Part shown: one piece after another, positions 32,143-41,198 of the stretch | Numbering within the stretch: the first letter of the stretch is position 1 | Layout of the letters: every line of letters starts with the position of its first letter | DNA from: Granulicella mallensis | GTDB lineage: Bacteria > Acidobacteriota > Terriglobia > Terriglobales > Acidobacteriaceae | DNA: 64,000 nt | Reading direction: 5' to 3' | Assembly (NCBI RefSeq): GCF_014203225.1 | Contig: NZ_JACHIO010000009.1 | Location: forward strand, 62,001-126,000 | Translations under genes and position numbers: made by a program | The notes under the pieces: model-generated | Told to the model about the DNA's origin: nothing | Database searches by the model: none | Seen by the model: only the letters and a program-made list of their open reading frames with translations

Positions 32143-33789
32143 CTACAGGTAGATCACCCGATGCCCCGGACACTCCTGCCCGGCATGCTCCACCAGCAAC
32201 TCCGGCAGCGCATCTCCATACCGAGCCACAAACCAGACCCCACCCAGCAGCCGTTCCTGCAAATGCCCATCCGGGAACAGATTCAACATCATAGCCGTCG
32301 CATGCTTCTTGAGAGACGCTTCCTTCTGCACCTCGAACGCCGCCGCCATCCGCCGCAGACGATTCATCTGGTAGCGCATCTTGCTGGCCGAAACCCCTGC
32401 CGCACGGGCCAGGTCCGCACTCATCGCGCTCATGTACTCGGTCAGCGCGGTCAACTCGATATCCATCGCATTGCCCACAGCCGCAATCTTGCGCTTGCCT
32501 TCAATCGGCATCGCCCGAGCCCCCAGCCGCAGCGCGAGCGCATCCACCGTCTTGGCCTCGAACATCTGCGCCAACGAGACCTCATGCGTCGCCATCGCCG
32601 TAGCAATCGCAGGCTCGATGAGTGTCGCCGAAAGCCGCGGCAATACCGGCGTCACGCGCCCCAGAATCTTCTCGTACACCACCGCCGACTGCGCGAAGTA
32701 AGCAATCTCCGCCGGACCGCCGATATAGGCCGCCGTCGGCAGAATGCGATCCTGAAACACCGGCCGCAGCAACGCATTGGGACTCAAACGCTCCGGTTCA
32801 TTCTCAAGAATCGCGAACAGGTCTTCGGTGGAGTAACTCTGCGAACCGGCCTTCCACTGGCCTTCGCCAAGCCGGCGTAACGGTAACCGTGCACCCGTCT
32901 CCGCGTCCAGCAGGAACAACAACGAATGTCCCCGAGCCACAAGCACCTGGGCATGATACCCACCGCTCACAAGCTCCTCGCTCCGCTTCAGCAGAGCGTC
33001 TTCAATCTCTTCAGCATGCGCAATCGCCTCACGCAGCACAGGCGCGCCCAGCGCATGAAATTCGCGTATCGAGGCATCCATGACGATCAGGCCCTGTGCG
33101 GCAAAGATCTTGCTGATCAGCCGCCCGAACGCACCCGCCAGATGGGCATTGGGCGCATAACAGGCCCGCAGCAGCTCACAGACCGGAGCCCATCCCAAAA
33201 GCTCGCTGGCACGATCCAGCTCAGCCTCCAACCGCAGCCGTCCCTCTTCATTGCCGCCATCGACCCGCAGACCGCCCACCGGCACCGGACGTTCCGCCCG
33301 CAGTCCCAGCCGCAGCGTCTCCGTCTCAGTCTTCGAGAGCAACGTCACCTGATCGACTTCCGCCAGATCGTGGTCCTCGCTCGCCAGCCAGAACACTGGA
33401 ACATGATCCCGTCCACTGGCCTTCGTCGCGTCCTGGGCCTTCCTGATGGCCGTCGCGGCCTTCAGCAGCGTCAGCAGTGGTCCGCCGAACAGCGCAACCT
33501 GCTGCCCGGTAACGACCGCCGCTGCGCCATTCCGTAATCGTTCGATATTCGCCAGCACCGCGCCGCTCGCGTCAAAGCCGTCGGACTGCCTTAGCAGGGC
33601 ATCGGCCAGCCGTCCCCGATGCGCGGCCTCCAGTTCCGGCGAGCTCTTCGCCCAGTCCATCGTGAAGGGGTCGGACGGATACCACCGCCGCAGAGCGGCA
33701 GCATGCGCGGACGAGCGCATGTCCGCGTAGTCGCGGAACAGCGCGGTCGTTCCCGGTAGTGTCGAGAGGTCGTGGCACTCAACGTTCAT
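32143..33789 (-). CDS. bshC: Putative cysteine ligase BshC (bacillithiol biosynthesis)
   Basis: BshC adds cysteine to glucosaminyl-malate, the last step of bacillithiol synthesis. The product is 548 aa with the family's class I tRNA-synthetase-like core and typical stretches: AAVVTGQQVALFGGPLLTLLKAATAIRKA, VPVFWLASEDHDLAEVDQ, RPVFQDRILPTAAYIGGPAEIAYFAQ, and the coiled-coil plus C-terminal NLFPDGHLQERLLGGVWFVARYG. bshA and bshB are not in the window. It is a single gene. Confidence 0.92.
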   Translation of the reverse strand: MNVECHDLSTLPGTTALFRDYADMRSSAHAAALRRWYPSDPFTMDWAKSSPELEAAHRGRLADALLRQSDGFDASGAVLANIERLRNGAAAVVTGQQVALFGGPLLTLLKAATAIRKAQDATKASGRDHVPVFWLASEDHDLAEVDQVTLLSKTETETLRLGLRAERPVPVGGLRVDGGNEEGRLRLEAELDRASELLGWAPVCELLRACYAPNAHLAGAFGRLISKIFAAQGLIVMDASIREFHALGAPVLREAIAHAEEIEDALLKRSEELVSGGYHAQVLVARGHSLLFLLDAETGARLPLRRLGEGQWKAGSQSYSTEDLFAILENEPERLSPNALLRPVFQDRILPTAAYIGGPAEIAYFAQSAVVYEKILGRVTPVLPRLSATLIEPAIATAMATHEVSLAQMFEAKTVDALALRLGARAMPIEGKRKIAAVGNAMDIELTALTEYMSAMSADLARAAGVSASKMRYQMNRLRRMAAAFEVQKEASLKKHATAMMLNLFPDGHLQERLLGGVWFVARYGDALPELLVEHAGQECPGHRVIYL

Positions 33790-33853
33790 TCAGTTACAGT
33801 CTCTCATCCTGATCTTGTTTGGATGGCAGAACAGGGCATACCGATGCAAAATG

Positions 33854-33936
33854 CAGAGGGTAGAGCGTAGAGGATAGAGCGTAGAGAAAACAGATTTTGC
33901 CTCTACACTCTACCCCCTACACTCTATCCTCATGTT
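33854..33936. repeat. GAGGATAGAGCGTAGAG hairpin, family D
   Basis: A left arm with GAGGGTAGAGCGTAG and AGGATAGAGCGTAGAG faces a right arm CTCTACACTCTACCCCC and CTACACTCTATCCTC. They form an imperfect hairpin ending about 20 bp before the Nudix start codon. It shares its arm sequence with repeats near 22985 and 41131. Confidence 0.75.
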
Positions 33937-33956
33937 CTTTCATGTACTGTACGGTC

Positions 33957-34622
33957 ATGGCACCGACAAAGACACCCTCCACAAAGAAGAAAACCCCTGC
34001 AAAGAAGCCTCTTGCGGCTTCCTCCAAGCCGGCATCGCCAAAACCGGCCAAGCCCCTCAAACTCTCCGGCAAGGGCCGCACGCTCTCGTCGAAGGTTGTG
34101 TATAAGGGCAGAATCTTTTCCATCACCGCCGACGATGTCGCAGAACCAGGCGGTGTTCGCGCCAAGCGCGACGTCATCCGCCACAACGGCTCGGTGGTCG
34201 TGCTCGCGGTCGACACCAGGACCAACCCCGCCGATCCCAGCATTCTGCTCATCCGCCAGTATCGCCACGCCGCAGGCCAGTTCCTCCTGGAGCTTCCGGC
34301 CGGACGCATCGAGCTGGGTGAAAAGCCCATCCCCGCAGGCAAGCGCGAGCTCATCGAAGAGACCGGCTACCGCGCCAGGCGCTGGTCGAAGTACGTCCGC
34401 TACTTTGCCAGCCCTGGGTTTCTGTCCGAGGCCATGAACATCCTGCTGGCGGAAGACCTCACGCTCGGCGAAGCGACCCCCGAAGACGACGAACGGATCG
34501 AGATCCACATGACTCCGCTCTCCGAGGTCCTGCGCCTGATCCACGACGGCAAGATCCTCGACGGCAAAACGTTGGTCGGCGTCCTGTTCTACGACTCCCT
34601 GCGCCGCACCCAGCAGGCATAA
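33957..34622 (+). CDS. Nudix hydrolase, ADP-ribose pyrophosphatase type
   Basis: The product is 221 aa from the ATG at 33957. A Lys/Ala/Pro-rich N-terminus (about 45 residues) precedes the domain. The Nudix box is exact: G-RIELG-E-KPIPAGK-RE-L-I-EE-T-G-Y. The segment LLIRQYRHAAGQFLLELPAGRIE is characteristic of ADP-ribose/ADP-sugar pyrophosphatases. A perfect 14-bp hairpin follows the stop. The long frame beginning at 33897 runs through repeat sequence and is not used. Confidence 0.88.
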   Translation: MAPTKTPSTKKKTPAKKPLAASSKPASPKPAKPLKLSGKGRTLSSKVVYKGRIFSITADDVAEPGGVRAKRDVIRHNGSVVVLAVDTRTNPADPSILLIRQYRHAAGQFLLELPAGRIELGEKPIPAGKRELIEETGYRARRWSKYVRYFASPGFLSEAMNILLAEDLTLGEATPEDDERIEIHMTPLSEVLRLIHDGKILDGKTLVGVLFYDSLRRTQQA

Positions 34623-34642
34623 GCTGCAGAAAAACTGCTGCA

Positions 34643-34684
34643 GAGGTGTGCGGATATCGAGCACGTGATCTATCCGCACACCTC
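34643..34684 (+). terminator. Hairpin after the Nudix gene
   Basis: GAGGTGTGCGGATA (34643-34656) pairs exactly with TATCCGCACACCTC (34671-34684), loop 14 bases. There is no U-run, so it may need Rho or stabilise the 3' end. The gap 34685-34860 is the leader of the cold-shock gene. Confidence 0.65.
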
Positions 34685-34860
34685 ACATTGAAAACCACGA
34701 AACATTACTTGCCCGATATCCGAAACGTCCTGTTTCCCATCAGTTAGAAATAAAACCCCAACCTCCAGTCAGGCATCCCAAAGGCCCGGTTTTGCATATA
34801 AACCAGTACGAGCTTTCCGCTCACGCGGGGAGCCCATTTTCCGTTTTTGGGAAGGGCCTC

Positions 34861-35076
34861 ATGGCACAGTACAAGGGCACGGTTAAGTGGTTTAACAATG
34901 CAAAGGGTTTTGGGTTTTTAGCACGGGATAGCGGTCCGGATGTGTTTGTCCACTACAGCGCCATCCAGCTTGACGGTTATAAGAGCCTGAAAGAAGGCGA
35001 TGAGGTTGAATTCGACGTCATCCAGGGAACAAAAGGTCCGCAAGCGGACCAGGTTGTTCGCACAAAGGCTATATAA
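34861..35076 (+). CDS. Cold-shock domain protein
   Basis: The product is 71 aa from the ATG at 34861 (GGAAGGG lies 5 bases upstream). It has the CspA fold with RNA-binding motifs RNP1 (KGFGFLA) and RNP2 (VFVHYSAI): [56 protein letters not shown]. It is a single-stranded nucleic acid chaperone. The roughly 175-bp region upstream, with little else in it, could give the long structured leader common in csp mRNAs. Confidence 0.95.
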   Translation: MAQYKGTVKWFNNAKGFGFLARDSGPDVFVHYSAIQLDGYKSLKEGDEVEFDVIQGTKGPQADQVVRTKAI

Positions 35077-35161
35077 CGTGTCGCGTCTAAAACCTCGTTG
35101 AGCTTCTCGTTCTCCGCCCACTTTCCGAGGCTTTTCACACACAATCTATCCGTAACTTCAG

Positions 35162-35205
35162 AGGCCCGGGTGTAGGCATCTACAATCGATGCTGCCCCCG
35201 GGCCT
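35162..35205 (+). terminator. Rho-independent-like terminator between csp and polX
   Basis: AGGCCCGGG (35162-35170) pairs with CCCGGGCCT (35197-35205), extended inside by GCATC/GATGC (35176-35180 and 35188-35192). It ends in TTT, a short T-run, only 12 bp before the polX start. So the polX transcript must start inside or just past it, or read through. Confidence 0.7.
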
Positions 35206-35216
35206 TTGGATCACCT

Positions 35217-37055
35217 ATGGACAACATCACTCTCGCCCGTCTGCTCGATGAAACCGCCGCGCTGCTTGAAATCGATGCAGCCGACCCCTTTCGCGTCCGC
35301 TCCTACCGCCGCGCCGCAGAGGCCGTCGAGCAGCAGACCACGCGTCTCGCCACCCTGGCGACTCCCGACGCCGACCCCAAAGCCCTGCTCGCCATTCCCG
35401 GCATCGGCAAAGGCATGGCTCAGAACATCCGCGACCTGGTCGCCACCGGCAGCATGCCCCTGCGCGAAGAACTGCTGCAGAAGTATCGCCCCACCATGCT
35501 CGAACTCCTGCGCCTCCCCGGCATGGGCCCCAAGACGGTTGCGATGCTCCACTCCGCGCTGCAGATCGCCGATATCGACGCCCTCGAAGCAGCCGCTAAA
35601 CGCGGCGACCTGCTCACCCTGCCGCGCATGGGCCAGAAGTTTACCGACAAGCTGATCAAGGGCATCGAAGACCATCGCCGCAACGCCTCGCGCTTCCGCA
35701 TCGACGTCGCACGCGAGCACGCCGAACGCATCAGCGAACTCATTCGCCAGTTCCCCGGCATCGACACCATCACCCCCGCCGGCAGTCTGCGTCGCGGTCG
35801 CGAGACCTGCGGCGATCTCGACCTGCTCGTCACCGGCCCGGCCTGCGAGGCCGATGTCGTAGCCGCAGCCGTCGAGCACGTTGCCAGCTTGCCTCTCATC
35901 GACAAGCTGCTCGCCAAGGGCCAGAACAAGGTCAGCTTCACGTTACGCAACGGCCTGCAGGTCGACGTTCGTCTGCTACCGCGGGCCAGCTACGGCGCCG
36001 CACTGCAATACTTCACCGGCTCCAAGCATCACAACGTCGCGCTGCGCCAGCGGGCCATTAAGCGCGGCCTCACGCTCAGCGAATACGCCCTGCTCAGACT
36101 CGAAGACAACGTCATCGTCGCCGCTGCCAGCGAGCAGGAGATCTACAACGCGCTCGACCTCGACTACATCGCACCCGAGCTGCGCGAGAACTGCGGCGAG
36201 CTGGAAGCCGCGGAGAAACATACGCTCCCCCACCTCATCGTCCGCTCCGATCTTCGCGGCGATCTGCATATGCACACCACCGAGTCCGACGGCGGCAACA
36301 GCATCCGCGAGATGGCGGAGGCCGCCATCGAACGCGGCCTCGAGTACATCGCCATCACCGACCACTCGAAGAACCTCGCCATGACCAACGGCATGGACGA
36401 CACCCGAGCCCTCGCCCATGCCAAACGCATTCGCGAGATCTCCGCCGAGCTTGCCGAGGAGTTCGTCGCCCGGCGTGGCCCGCAGTGGGCACGCTACGAA
36501 CGGCGCCTGAAGGACAAAGAGCCAAATGCCACGGAGCCCACGATTTCCTTCCGCATCCTCACCGGCGTCGAAGTCGACATCCTGCTCGACGGCACCCTCG
36601 ACCTCGAAGACGCGACGCTCGCACAACTCGACATCGTGATTGCCAGCGTCCACTCCGGCTTCAACCAGACGCAGGAGGAGATGACCGCCCGCGTCCTTCG
36701 CGCCACCGAGAACCCCTATGTGCAGATCCTCGGCCACCCCACCGGCCGCAAGGTCCTGCAACGCGAACCCTACAAGATCGACCTCGCGCAACTGCTTCCG
36801 GTCGCCGCCCGGCTCGGCGTCGCCGTCGAACACAACGCCGCACCCGCACGCTCGGACCTCTCCGACCTCCACCTGCGCCAGGCCAAAGAGCTGGGCTGCA
36901 AGCTGATCGTGAACACCGACGCGCATTCCATCGCGGACCTCGACCAGATCGACCACGGCATCGTACAACTCCGTCGCGCCTGGCTGACCGCGCAGGACCT
37001 CATCAACACCCAGCCAGTCGACCAGTTCCTCTCCACCCTCCGGCCCCGGCCCTGA
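35217..37055 (+). CDS. polX: DNA polymerase/3'-5' exonuclease PolX
   Basis: PolX is a family X repair polymerase that fills short gaps in base excision repair. The 612-aa product starts with the HhH-containing 8-kDa-like domain (LLEIDAADPFRVRSYRRAAEAVE; AIPGIGKGMAQNIRDLV). The nucleotidyltransferase site follows: TPAGSLRRGRETCGDLDLLVTG (GS...DLD) and LQVDVRLLPRASYGAALQYFTGSKHHNVALR. A C-terminal PHP domain (DLRGDLHMHTTESDGGNSIREMAEAA, IAITDHSKNLAMTNGMD, NTDAHS) carries the metal-dependent 3'-5' exonuclease. All motifs are intact. Confidence 0.95.
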   Translation: MDNITLARLLDETAALLEIDAADPFRVRSYRRAAEAVEQQTTRLATLATPDADPKALLAIPGIGKGMAQNIRDLVATGSMPLREELLQKYRPTMLELLRLPGMGPKTVAMLHSALQIADIDALEAAAKRGDLLTLPRMGQKFTDKLIKGIEDHRRNASRFRIDVAREHAERISELIRQFPGIDTITPAGSLRRGRETCGDLDLLVTGPACEADVVAAAVEHVASLPLIDKLLAKGQNKVSFTLRNGLQVDVRLLPRASYGAALQYFTGSKHHNVALRQRAIKRGLTLSEYALLRLEDNVIVAAASEQEIYNALDLDYIAPELRENCGELEAAEKHTLPHLIVRSDLRGDLHMHTTESDGGNSIREMAEAAIERGLEYIAITDHSKNLAMTNGMDDTRALAHAKRIREISAELAEEFVARRGPQWARYERRLKDKEPNATEPTISFRILTGVEVDILLDGTLDLEDATLAQLDIVIASVHSGFNQTQEEMTARVLRATENPYVQILGHPTGRKVLQREPYKIDLAQLLPVAARLGVAVEHNAAPARSDLSDLHLRQAKELGCKLIVNTDAHSIADLDQIDHGIVQLRRAWLTAQDLINTQPVDQFLSTLRPRP

Positions 37056-37059
37056 TTTC

Positions 37060-37142
37060 GCAGCTGCTTTTGTCGTTGCCGTTGTTTGTTTTTCGTCGTC
37101 ATCCTGAGGCGTAGCCGAAGGACCCCCGCATCTGGAATCACC
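37060..37142. repeat. CGTCATCCTGAG repeat, family C (copy 2)
   Basis: TTTTGTCGTTGCCGTTGTTTGTTTTTCGTC leads to GTCATCCTGAGGCGTAGCC and GAAGGACCCCCGCATCTGG. It sits just after polX and before the next gene. Confidence 0.75.
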
Positions 37143-37212
37143 ACGGGGCCTCAAGCCGAAGCACGAACCGCAGCGGCGACAAAAACCACCGGCACGCTAT
37201 CCTGTTCACACC

Positions 37213-37788
37213 ATGTCCGACCTCAACCTTGGCCCCGCAGAAAGCAGCAGTCCCGCAAAGTCAATCCTGATCGCAGTGATCGTTCTCGCCATCATCGCGG
37301 GCGCCGTCTACTACCTCAACCCCCGCAAGACAGCCGAACTCAGCGTCCCCAAGGTTCAGCTCTACGCTGCACAGACAGCCTTCAAAGCCGAAGACAGCAA
37401 CAGCGGCATGCACGTCATCGGCCAGAGCGCACACATCGAAAACGACCTCTACGTCGTCGCGACCCTGCACATCGACGACAAGCTGCGTCTCCCGCTCTTC
37501 ATCACCACCATAACCGCAACCTATACGTCTCCAAAGGACGAAACGCTCGACACCACCTCGCCCAGCGCCGCGGATCTTGCACGCATCGAAGAGAGCTTCC
37601 CCGCCCTCACGCCGATGATGTCGCAACCACTCGATGGCCAGACCCAGATCGCTCCCGGAGGCTCTGCCGAAGGCACCGTCCTGCTGCACTTCCCCGGCCT
37701 GACGGAAGCAGACTGGAAGGCCCGCAAGTCGGCAATCGTCACCGTCAATCTCGCCCATCAAGCGCCGCAGACCATCACCATCCCCTAG
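37213..37788 (+). CDS. Membrane-anchored protein of unknown function
   Basis: The product is 191 aa. A short Ser/Pro N-terminus precedes one membrane segment (SILIAVIVLAIIAGAVYYL) and an extracytoplasmic beta-rich domain. This includes HIENDLYVVATLHIDDKLRLPLFITTITATYTSPKDE and PGGSAEGTVLLHFPGLTEADWKARKSAIVTVNL, reminiscent of the DUF4352/telomeric-repeat-like immunoglobulin fold. I cannot name it. It is convergent with the coiled-coil membrane gene, with hairpins in between. Confidence 0.65.
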   Translation: MSDLNLGPAESSSPAKSILIAVIVLAIIAGAVYYLNPRKTAELSVPKVQLYAAQTAFKAEDSNSGMHVIGQSAHIENDLYVVATLHIDDKLRLPLFITTITATYTSPKDETLDTTSPSAADLARIEESFPALTPMMSQPLDGQTQIAPGGSAEGTVLLHFPGLTEADWKARKSAIVTVNLAHQAPQTITIP

Positions 37789-37816
37789 GAACCTTTGAGC
37801 AAGTGTCTGGCTTTGA

Positions 37817-37890
37817 AAGGGCGGTACTTTAGTACCGCCGTAAAGCTGCAAACGCAAAAACGCCGCGCATCCAATGGATACGCGGCGTTC
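37817..37890. terminator. Hairpins between convergent genes
   Basis: GGGCGGTAC-TTTA-GTACCGCC (37819-37841) and AACGCCGCG (37859-37867) with CGCGGCGTT (37881-37889) form two stems in the 120-bp gap. The second is followed by CCTTG on the plus strand and by TTTTGCG on the minus strand, giving a plausible bidirectional terminator. Confidence 0.65.
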
Positions 37891-37908
37891 CTTGCAACCT
37901 CTCAAAAG

Positions 37909-38754
37909 CTAGGGAACAGAGATCGGAACAGGCGCACTCTTCGGCGTGCTCAGATAACCCGTTACCTCGTTCTTGCTGATGTTGTTTACGACGATCTCGA
38001 ACAGCGCAGGCGTCTTGCCTGAATAAAACTGCACGGGTTCGTCGAGGTTCTTGTCCTTCTTGTCGATGTTCCTGTCATCCGAGTTCACTGCCAGCGTGTA
38101 CTTGGAGCGCTTCTGGTCGACCTTCTTCAACTGCACCTTGATGGTTCCGACGTTCTGTGCGGGAGCACCCTTGTGCAGCGTGAACTCATAGTAATTACGA
38201 TCGCCACGATGCTTCAGCTCTTCCAGCTCGTCATGATTGGTCGCAATCAAGCCGCTCATCACACCGGAATCACCCATCACTCGCGTCAACTGCGTCTTGG
38301 TCTGCGCGAGATCAGCCTGCGTCGTCGCAACATCGGTCTTCACGCCGCCAACATCAGACTTCACAGACGAGACATCTGTCTGCACAGCGCCTATCTGCTT
38401 GGAAGTCGCATTCTGTTCTCTCTGCAACCGCGCGGTTGTAGCCGTCACCGTTCGTTGGGCCGCAATCAACTCGTTGGACTTGTCCTCCAATTGCTTTTGC
38501 GTCAGGCCTACGCTCTGTCCCAGGGTCTGGGCCTGCGCACGCATCCGTTCGTTGGTCTCATCCAGCCGTTGCGACAAAGCGGTGTTCTGCTGACTGGAAG
38601 CATCCAATTTCTGTTGTTCGCCCTTTAAAGTGGCCTGTAGGGAGAAGCTCCAGGCAAGCGCTCCCAGAGCCAGTAAAATACCTGCAACAGCTATGCCCGT
38701 CAGCCAGCCCGGCACAGACGGCGTTACAACGTACTCGCGATCGTTATCGTTCAT
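37909..38754 (-). CDS. Coiled-coil membrane protein of unknown function
   Basis: The product is 281 aa. One membrane segment near residue 20 (LTGIAVAGILLALGALAWSF) precedes about 120 residues of coiled coil (QQNTALSQRLDETNERMRAQAQTLGQ; QTDVSSVKSDVGGVKTDVATTQADLAQTKTQL, with a 7-residue SDVGGVK-type repeat). The globular end is NYYEFTLHKGAPAQNVGTIKVQLKKVDQKRSKYTLAVNSDDRNIDKKDKNLDEPVQFYSGK. No family recognised; it could be a periplasmic sensor or scaffold. Single gene with its own ATG at 38754. Confidence 0.7.
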   Translation of the reverse strand: MNDNDREYVVTPSVPGWLTGIAVAGILLALGALAWSFSLQATLKGEQQKLDASSQQNTALSQRLDETNERMRAQAQTLGQSVGLTQKQLEDKSNELIAAQRTVTATTARLQREQNATSKQIGAVQTDVSSVKSDVGGVKTDVATTQADLAQTKTQLTRVMGDSGVMSGLIATNHDELEELKHRGDRNYYEFTLHKGAPAQNVGTIKVQLKKVDQKRSKYTLAVNSDDRNIDKKDKNLDEPVQFYSGKTPALFEIVVNNISKNEVTGYLSTPKSAPVPISVP

Positions 38755-38841
38755 TCGACGCTCCTTTTTTCCCGCGCTTATGTCCTAAGTCTCTCTATCT
38801 CAACGCTTGGGAGAGTATGGACGCGCTACAACCACAGTTGG

Positions 38842-39840
38842 ATGCCAATGAACGCGAATTCGCTGCCAAGCCCTGACATTCTAATTGCCGGAGCCGGAAT
38901 CATCGGTCTTTCGCTCGCTCTCGAGCTCCACTTTCGAGGAGCACAAGTGACTGTGCTGGAACGATCTACAGCACTCCAGCACGCCTCCACCGCCGCCGCC
39001 GGCATGCTCGCGGTAGACGATCCGCATAACCCTCCTGCGCTATTACCGCTCTCCCAACTCAGCCGCTCACTGTATCCAGCGTTCCTGCAGCGAATCGAAT
39101 CGCTCTCCGGCCTCGCGGTCCCCTTCCAGACCGACACAACGATCCAGTACATGCCCGACGGCAGTACCCAAAGGCTCGTGGAGCACTCACTCGATCCACG
39201 TCAACTCGCCCCCGCGCTGCTTGAGGCAGTCCGCGCGACCTCCATCGATCTTCGCGAGCACACCGAACTTCTCTCCATCACCGAGACCCATCAAAGCCTG
39301 CTGCGTGTAGAGAGCAACGGCGAACTCTCTCCCGCGAAGCTCATCCACACCCAGGGCGCGTGGGCTCGCCTGCAGGTACGTCCCGTCAAGGGCCAGATGC
39401 TTCGCGTACAGCTCCCTGCCACACTTCCACTGCGCGAGGTCCACCGCACCGAGCACATCTACATCGTGCCGCGCACCCAGGGCCCGCAAGCCGGAACAGC
39501 ACTGATCGGAGCCACCCTTGAAGACGCCGGCTTCGACACGGCCCTCCATCCAGAGAGCCTCGACCACCTTCGCTCATTGGCCGCACAGCTTCTTCCCTCG
39601 CTTGCCGATGAGGCCACAGCCCCACAGGTGGAGGCCTGGGCAGGACTGCGCCCAGCCACCACCGACAGCCTCCCGATCCTCGACGCCCACACACCCTGCC
39701 AGTTCCTTGCGATCGGCCACTTCCGCAACGGCATTCTGCTTGCTCCGGCAACAGCAGCCGTCATGGCCGACCTCATCGAAGGCAAATCTCCTGCGATAGA
39801 TCTCGCGCCCTTCGCGGCCTCTCGCTTAGTCAATAGATAA
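38842..39840 (+). CDS. FAD-dependent amine oxidase, glycine oxidase ThiO-like
   Basis: The product is 332 aa. It has a DAO-type fold with the FAD-binding GxGxxG (DILIAGAGIIGLSLALELHFRGAQVTVLERS), STAAAGML motif, and the C-terminal WAGLRPATTDSLPILDAHTPCQFLAIGHFRNGILLAPATA. ThiO makes the glycine imine for thiazole in thiamin synthesis; other DAO-family amine oxidases look similar. No thi genes are adjacent, so the exact substrate stays open. An in-frame ATG at 38848 is an alternative start. Confidence 0.75.
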   Translation: MPMNANSLPSPDILIAGAGIIGLSLALELHFRGAQVTVLERSTALQHASTAAAGMLAVDDPHNPPALLPLSQLSRSLYPAFLQRIESLSGLAVPFQTDTTIQYMPDGSTQRLVEHSLDPRQLAPALLEAVRATSIDLREHTELLSITETHQSLLRVESNGELSPAKLIHTQGAWARLQVRPVKGQMLRVQLPATLPLREVHRTEHIYIVPRTQGPQAGTALIGATLEDAGFDTALHPESLDHLRSLAAQLLPSLADEATAPQVEAWAGLRPATTDSLPILDAHTPCQFLAIGHFRNGILLAPATAAVMADLIEGKSPAIDLAPFAASRLVNR

Positions 39841-39943
39841 AATCGAACACAACTACCGATATTCGCTCATCCTCCGTGACAAGCGAATCCACGCGGTTTG
39901 ATAATCAGTGACGCTGTTGAATTCCCGCTCGGAGAGCGTTCTC

Positions 39944-41110
39944 ATGTCCACCGCCGCACCCAAAGGTCTACAAGACGTCGTCGCCAATGAATCTTCCATC
40001 TGCTTTATCGATGGAGACAAAGGCATCCTCTCCTACCGCGGAATCGACATCCACGAGCTCGCGGAGAAGTCCAGCTTTGAAGAGATCACCTATCTCCTGT
40101 GGAACGGCGCACTCCCAACCGCTGCCGAGCTCAACGACTTCTCGCACCAGCTCGCCGCCGCACGCCAGATTCCCGACGACGTGATCGCCTTCCTGCGCAA
40201 CGTCCCCAAAACGGCCTCTCCCATGGAAGTCCTGCGCACCACGGTCTCGCTGCTCTCCATCTACGATGCCGATGAGAAGTCCACGCTGCACACCGCGAAC
40301 ATCCGCAAGAGCTTTCGCCTGACCGCACAGATCGCGATGATCGTTGCCATCTTCGACCGCATCCGCAAGGGCAAGGAGATCGTCAAACCCGACACCTCGC
40401 TCTCTCACGCAGCCAACTTCCTCTGGATGCTCAACGGCGAAAAGCCCTCCGAGACGGCCATCAGGGCGCTCGATGTCGCCCTGATCCTGCACGCCGATCA
40501 CGAGCTCAACGCCAGCACCTTTGCCGCGCGCGTGATCGCAGCCACCTTGTCCGATCTGCACTCCGCCATTACGGGCGCCATCGGCGCGCTCAAGGGACCT
40601 CTGCACGGCGGAGCGAATGAAGCCGTGATGCACCTGCTCTACGACATCGACAAGGCCGGCGAAGATCCAGTCGAGCACGTCCGCAAGATGCTGGCGAACA
40701 AGGAGAAGATCTCCGGCTTCGGCCACCGCGTCTACACCACCGAAGACCCGCGCGCCACGCACCTTCGCAAGATGTCCGAAGACCTGGGCAAGGACGCCAA
40801 TCCCAAGTGGTACACGATGTCGCGCCAGATCGAACTCTTCATCAAGGAAGAGAAGAAGCTCAACGCCAACGTCGACTTCTACTCCGCCAGCACCTATACG
40901 ACGCTGGGCATCGACATCGATCTCTTCACGCCGATCTTCGCCATCAGCCGTATCTCCGGCTGGTGCGCCCACGTGATCGAGCAGCACGACGACAACCGCC
41001 TCATCCGTCCGCGTGCCGACTACACCGGCCCCGCGTGGCCTGCACCCTACGTCCCCATGGAACAGCGCAGCTCACAGACCAAGCCCTACCCACCAAAGCC
41101 CAGCGCATAA
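39944..41110 (+). CDS. gltA: Citrate synthase
   Basis: Citrate synthase condenses oxaloacetate and acetyl-CoA at the entry of the TCA cycle. The product is 388 aa from ATG 39944 (GGAGAG 7 bases upstream; GTG 39908 is in frame). The active-site residues are visible: the His in LHADHELNAS, the His in GPLHGGANEAVM, and the Asp within NVDFYSASTYTTLG. GFGHRVYTTEDPRA holds the substrate-binding segment. It could in principle be a 2-methylcitrate synthase, as the families overlap. Confidence 0.9.
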   Translation: MSTAAPKGLQDVVANESSICFIDGDKGILSYRGIDIHELAEKSSFEEITYLLWNGALPTAAELNDFSHQLAAARQIPDDVIAFLRNVPKTASPMEVLRTTVSLLSIYDADEKSTLHTANIRKSFRLTAQIAMIVAIFDRIRKGKEIVKPDTSLSHAANFLWMLNGEKPSETAIRALDVALILHADHELNASTFAARVIAATLSDLHSAITGAIGALKGPLHGGANEAVMHLLYDIDKAGEDPVEHVRKMLANKEKISGFGHRVYTTEDPRATHLRKMSEDLGKDANPKWYTMSRQIELFIKEEKKLNANVDFYSASTYTTLGIDIDLFTPIFAISRISGWCAHVIEQHDDNRLIRPRADYTGPAWPAPYVPMEQRSSQTKPYPPKPSA

Positions 41111-41130
41111 AAGCAGAGCGTAGACCAATA

Positions 41131-41180
41131 GAGGATAGAGCGTAGAGAAGGCAGCACCTTTTTCTCTACGCTCTATCCTC
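41131..41180. terminator. Family D hairpin after citrate synthase
   Basis: GAGGATAGAGCGTAGAGAA (41131-41149) is exactly complementary to TTCTCTACGCTCTATCCTC (41162-41180), with a 12-base loop ending in T-rich CCTTT. It lies in the convergent gap between gltA and the DinB gene. The arm sequence recurs near 22985 and 33854. Confidence 0.75.
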
Positions 41181-41198
41181 TACTCTCTACACTCTGTC

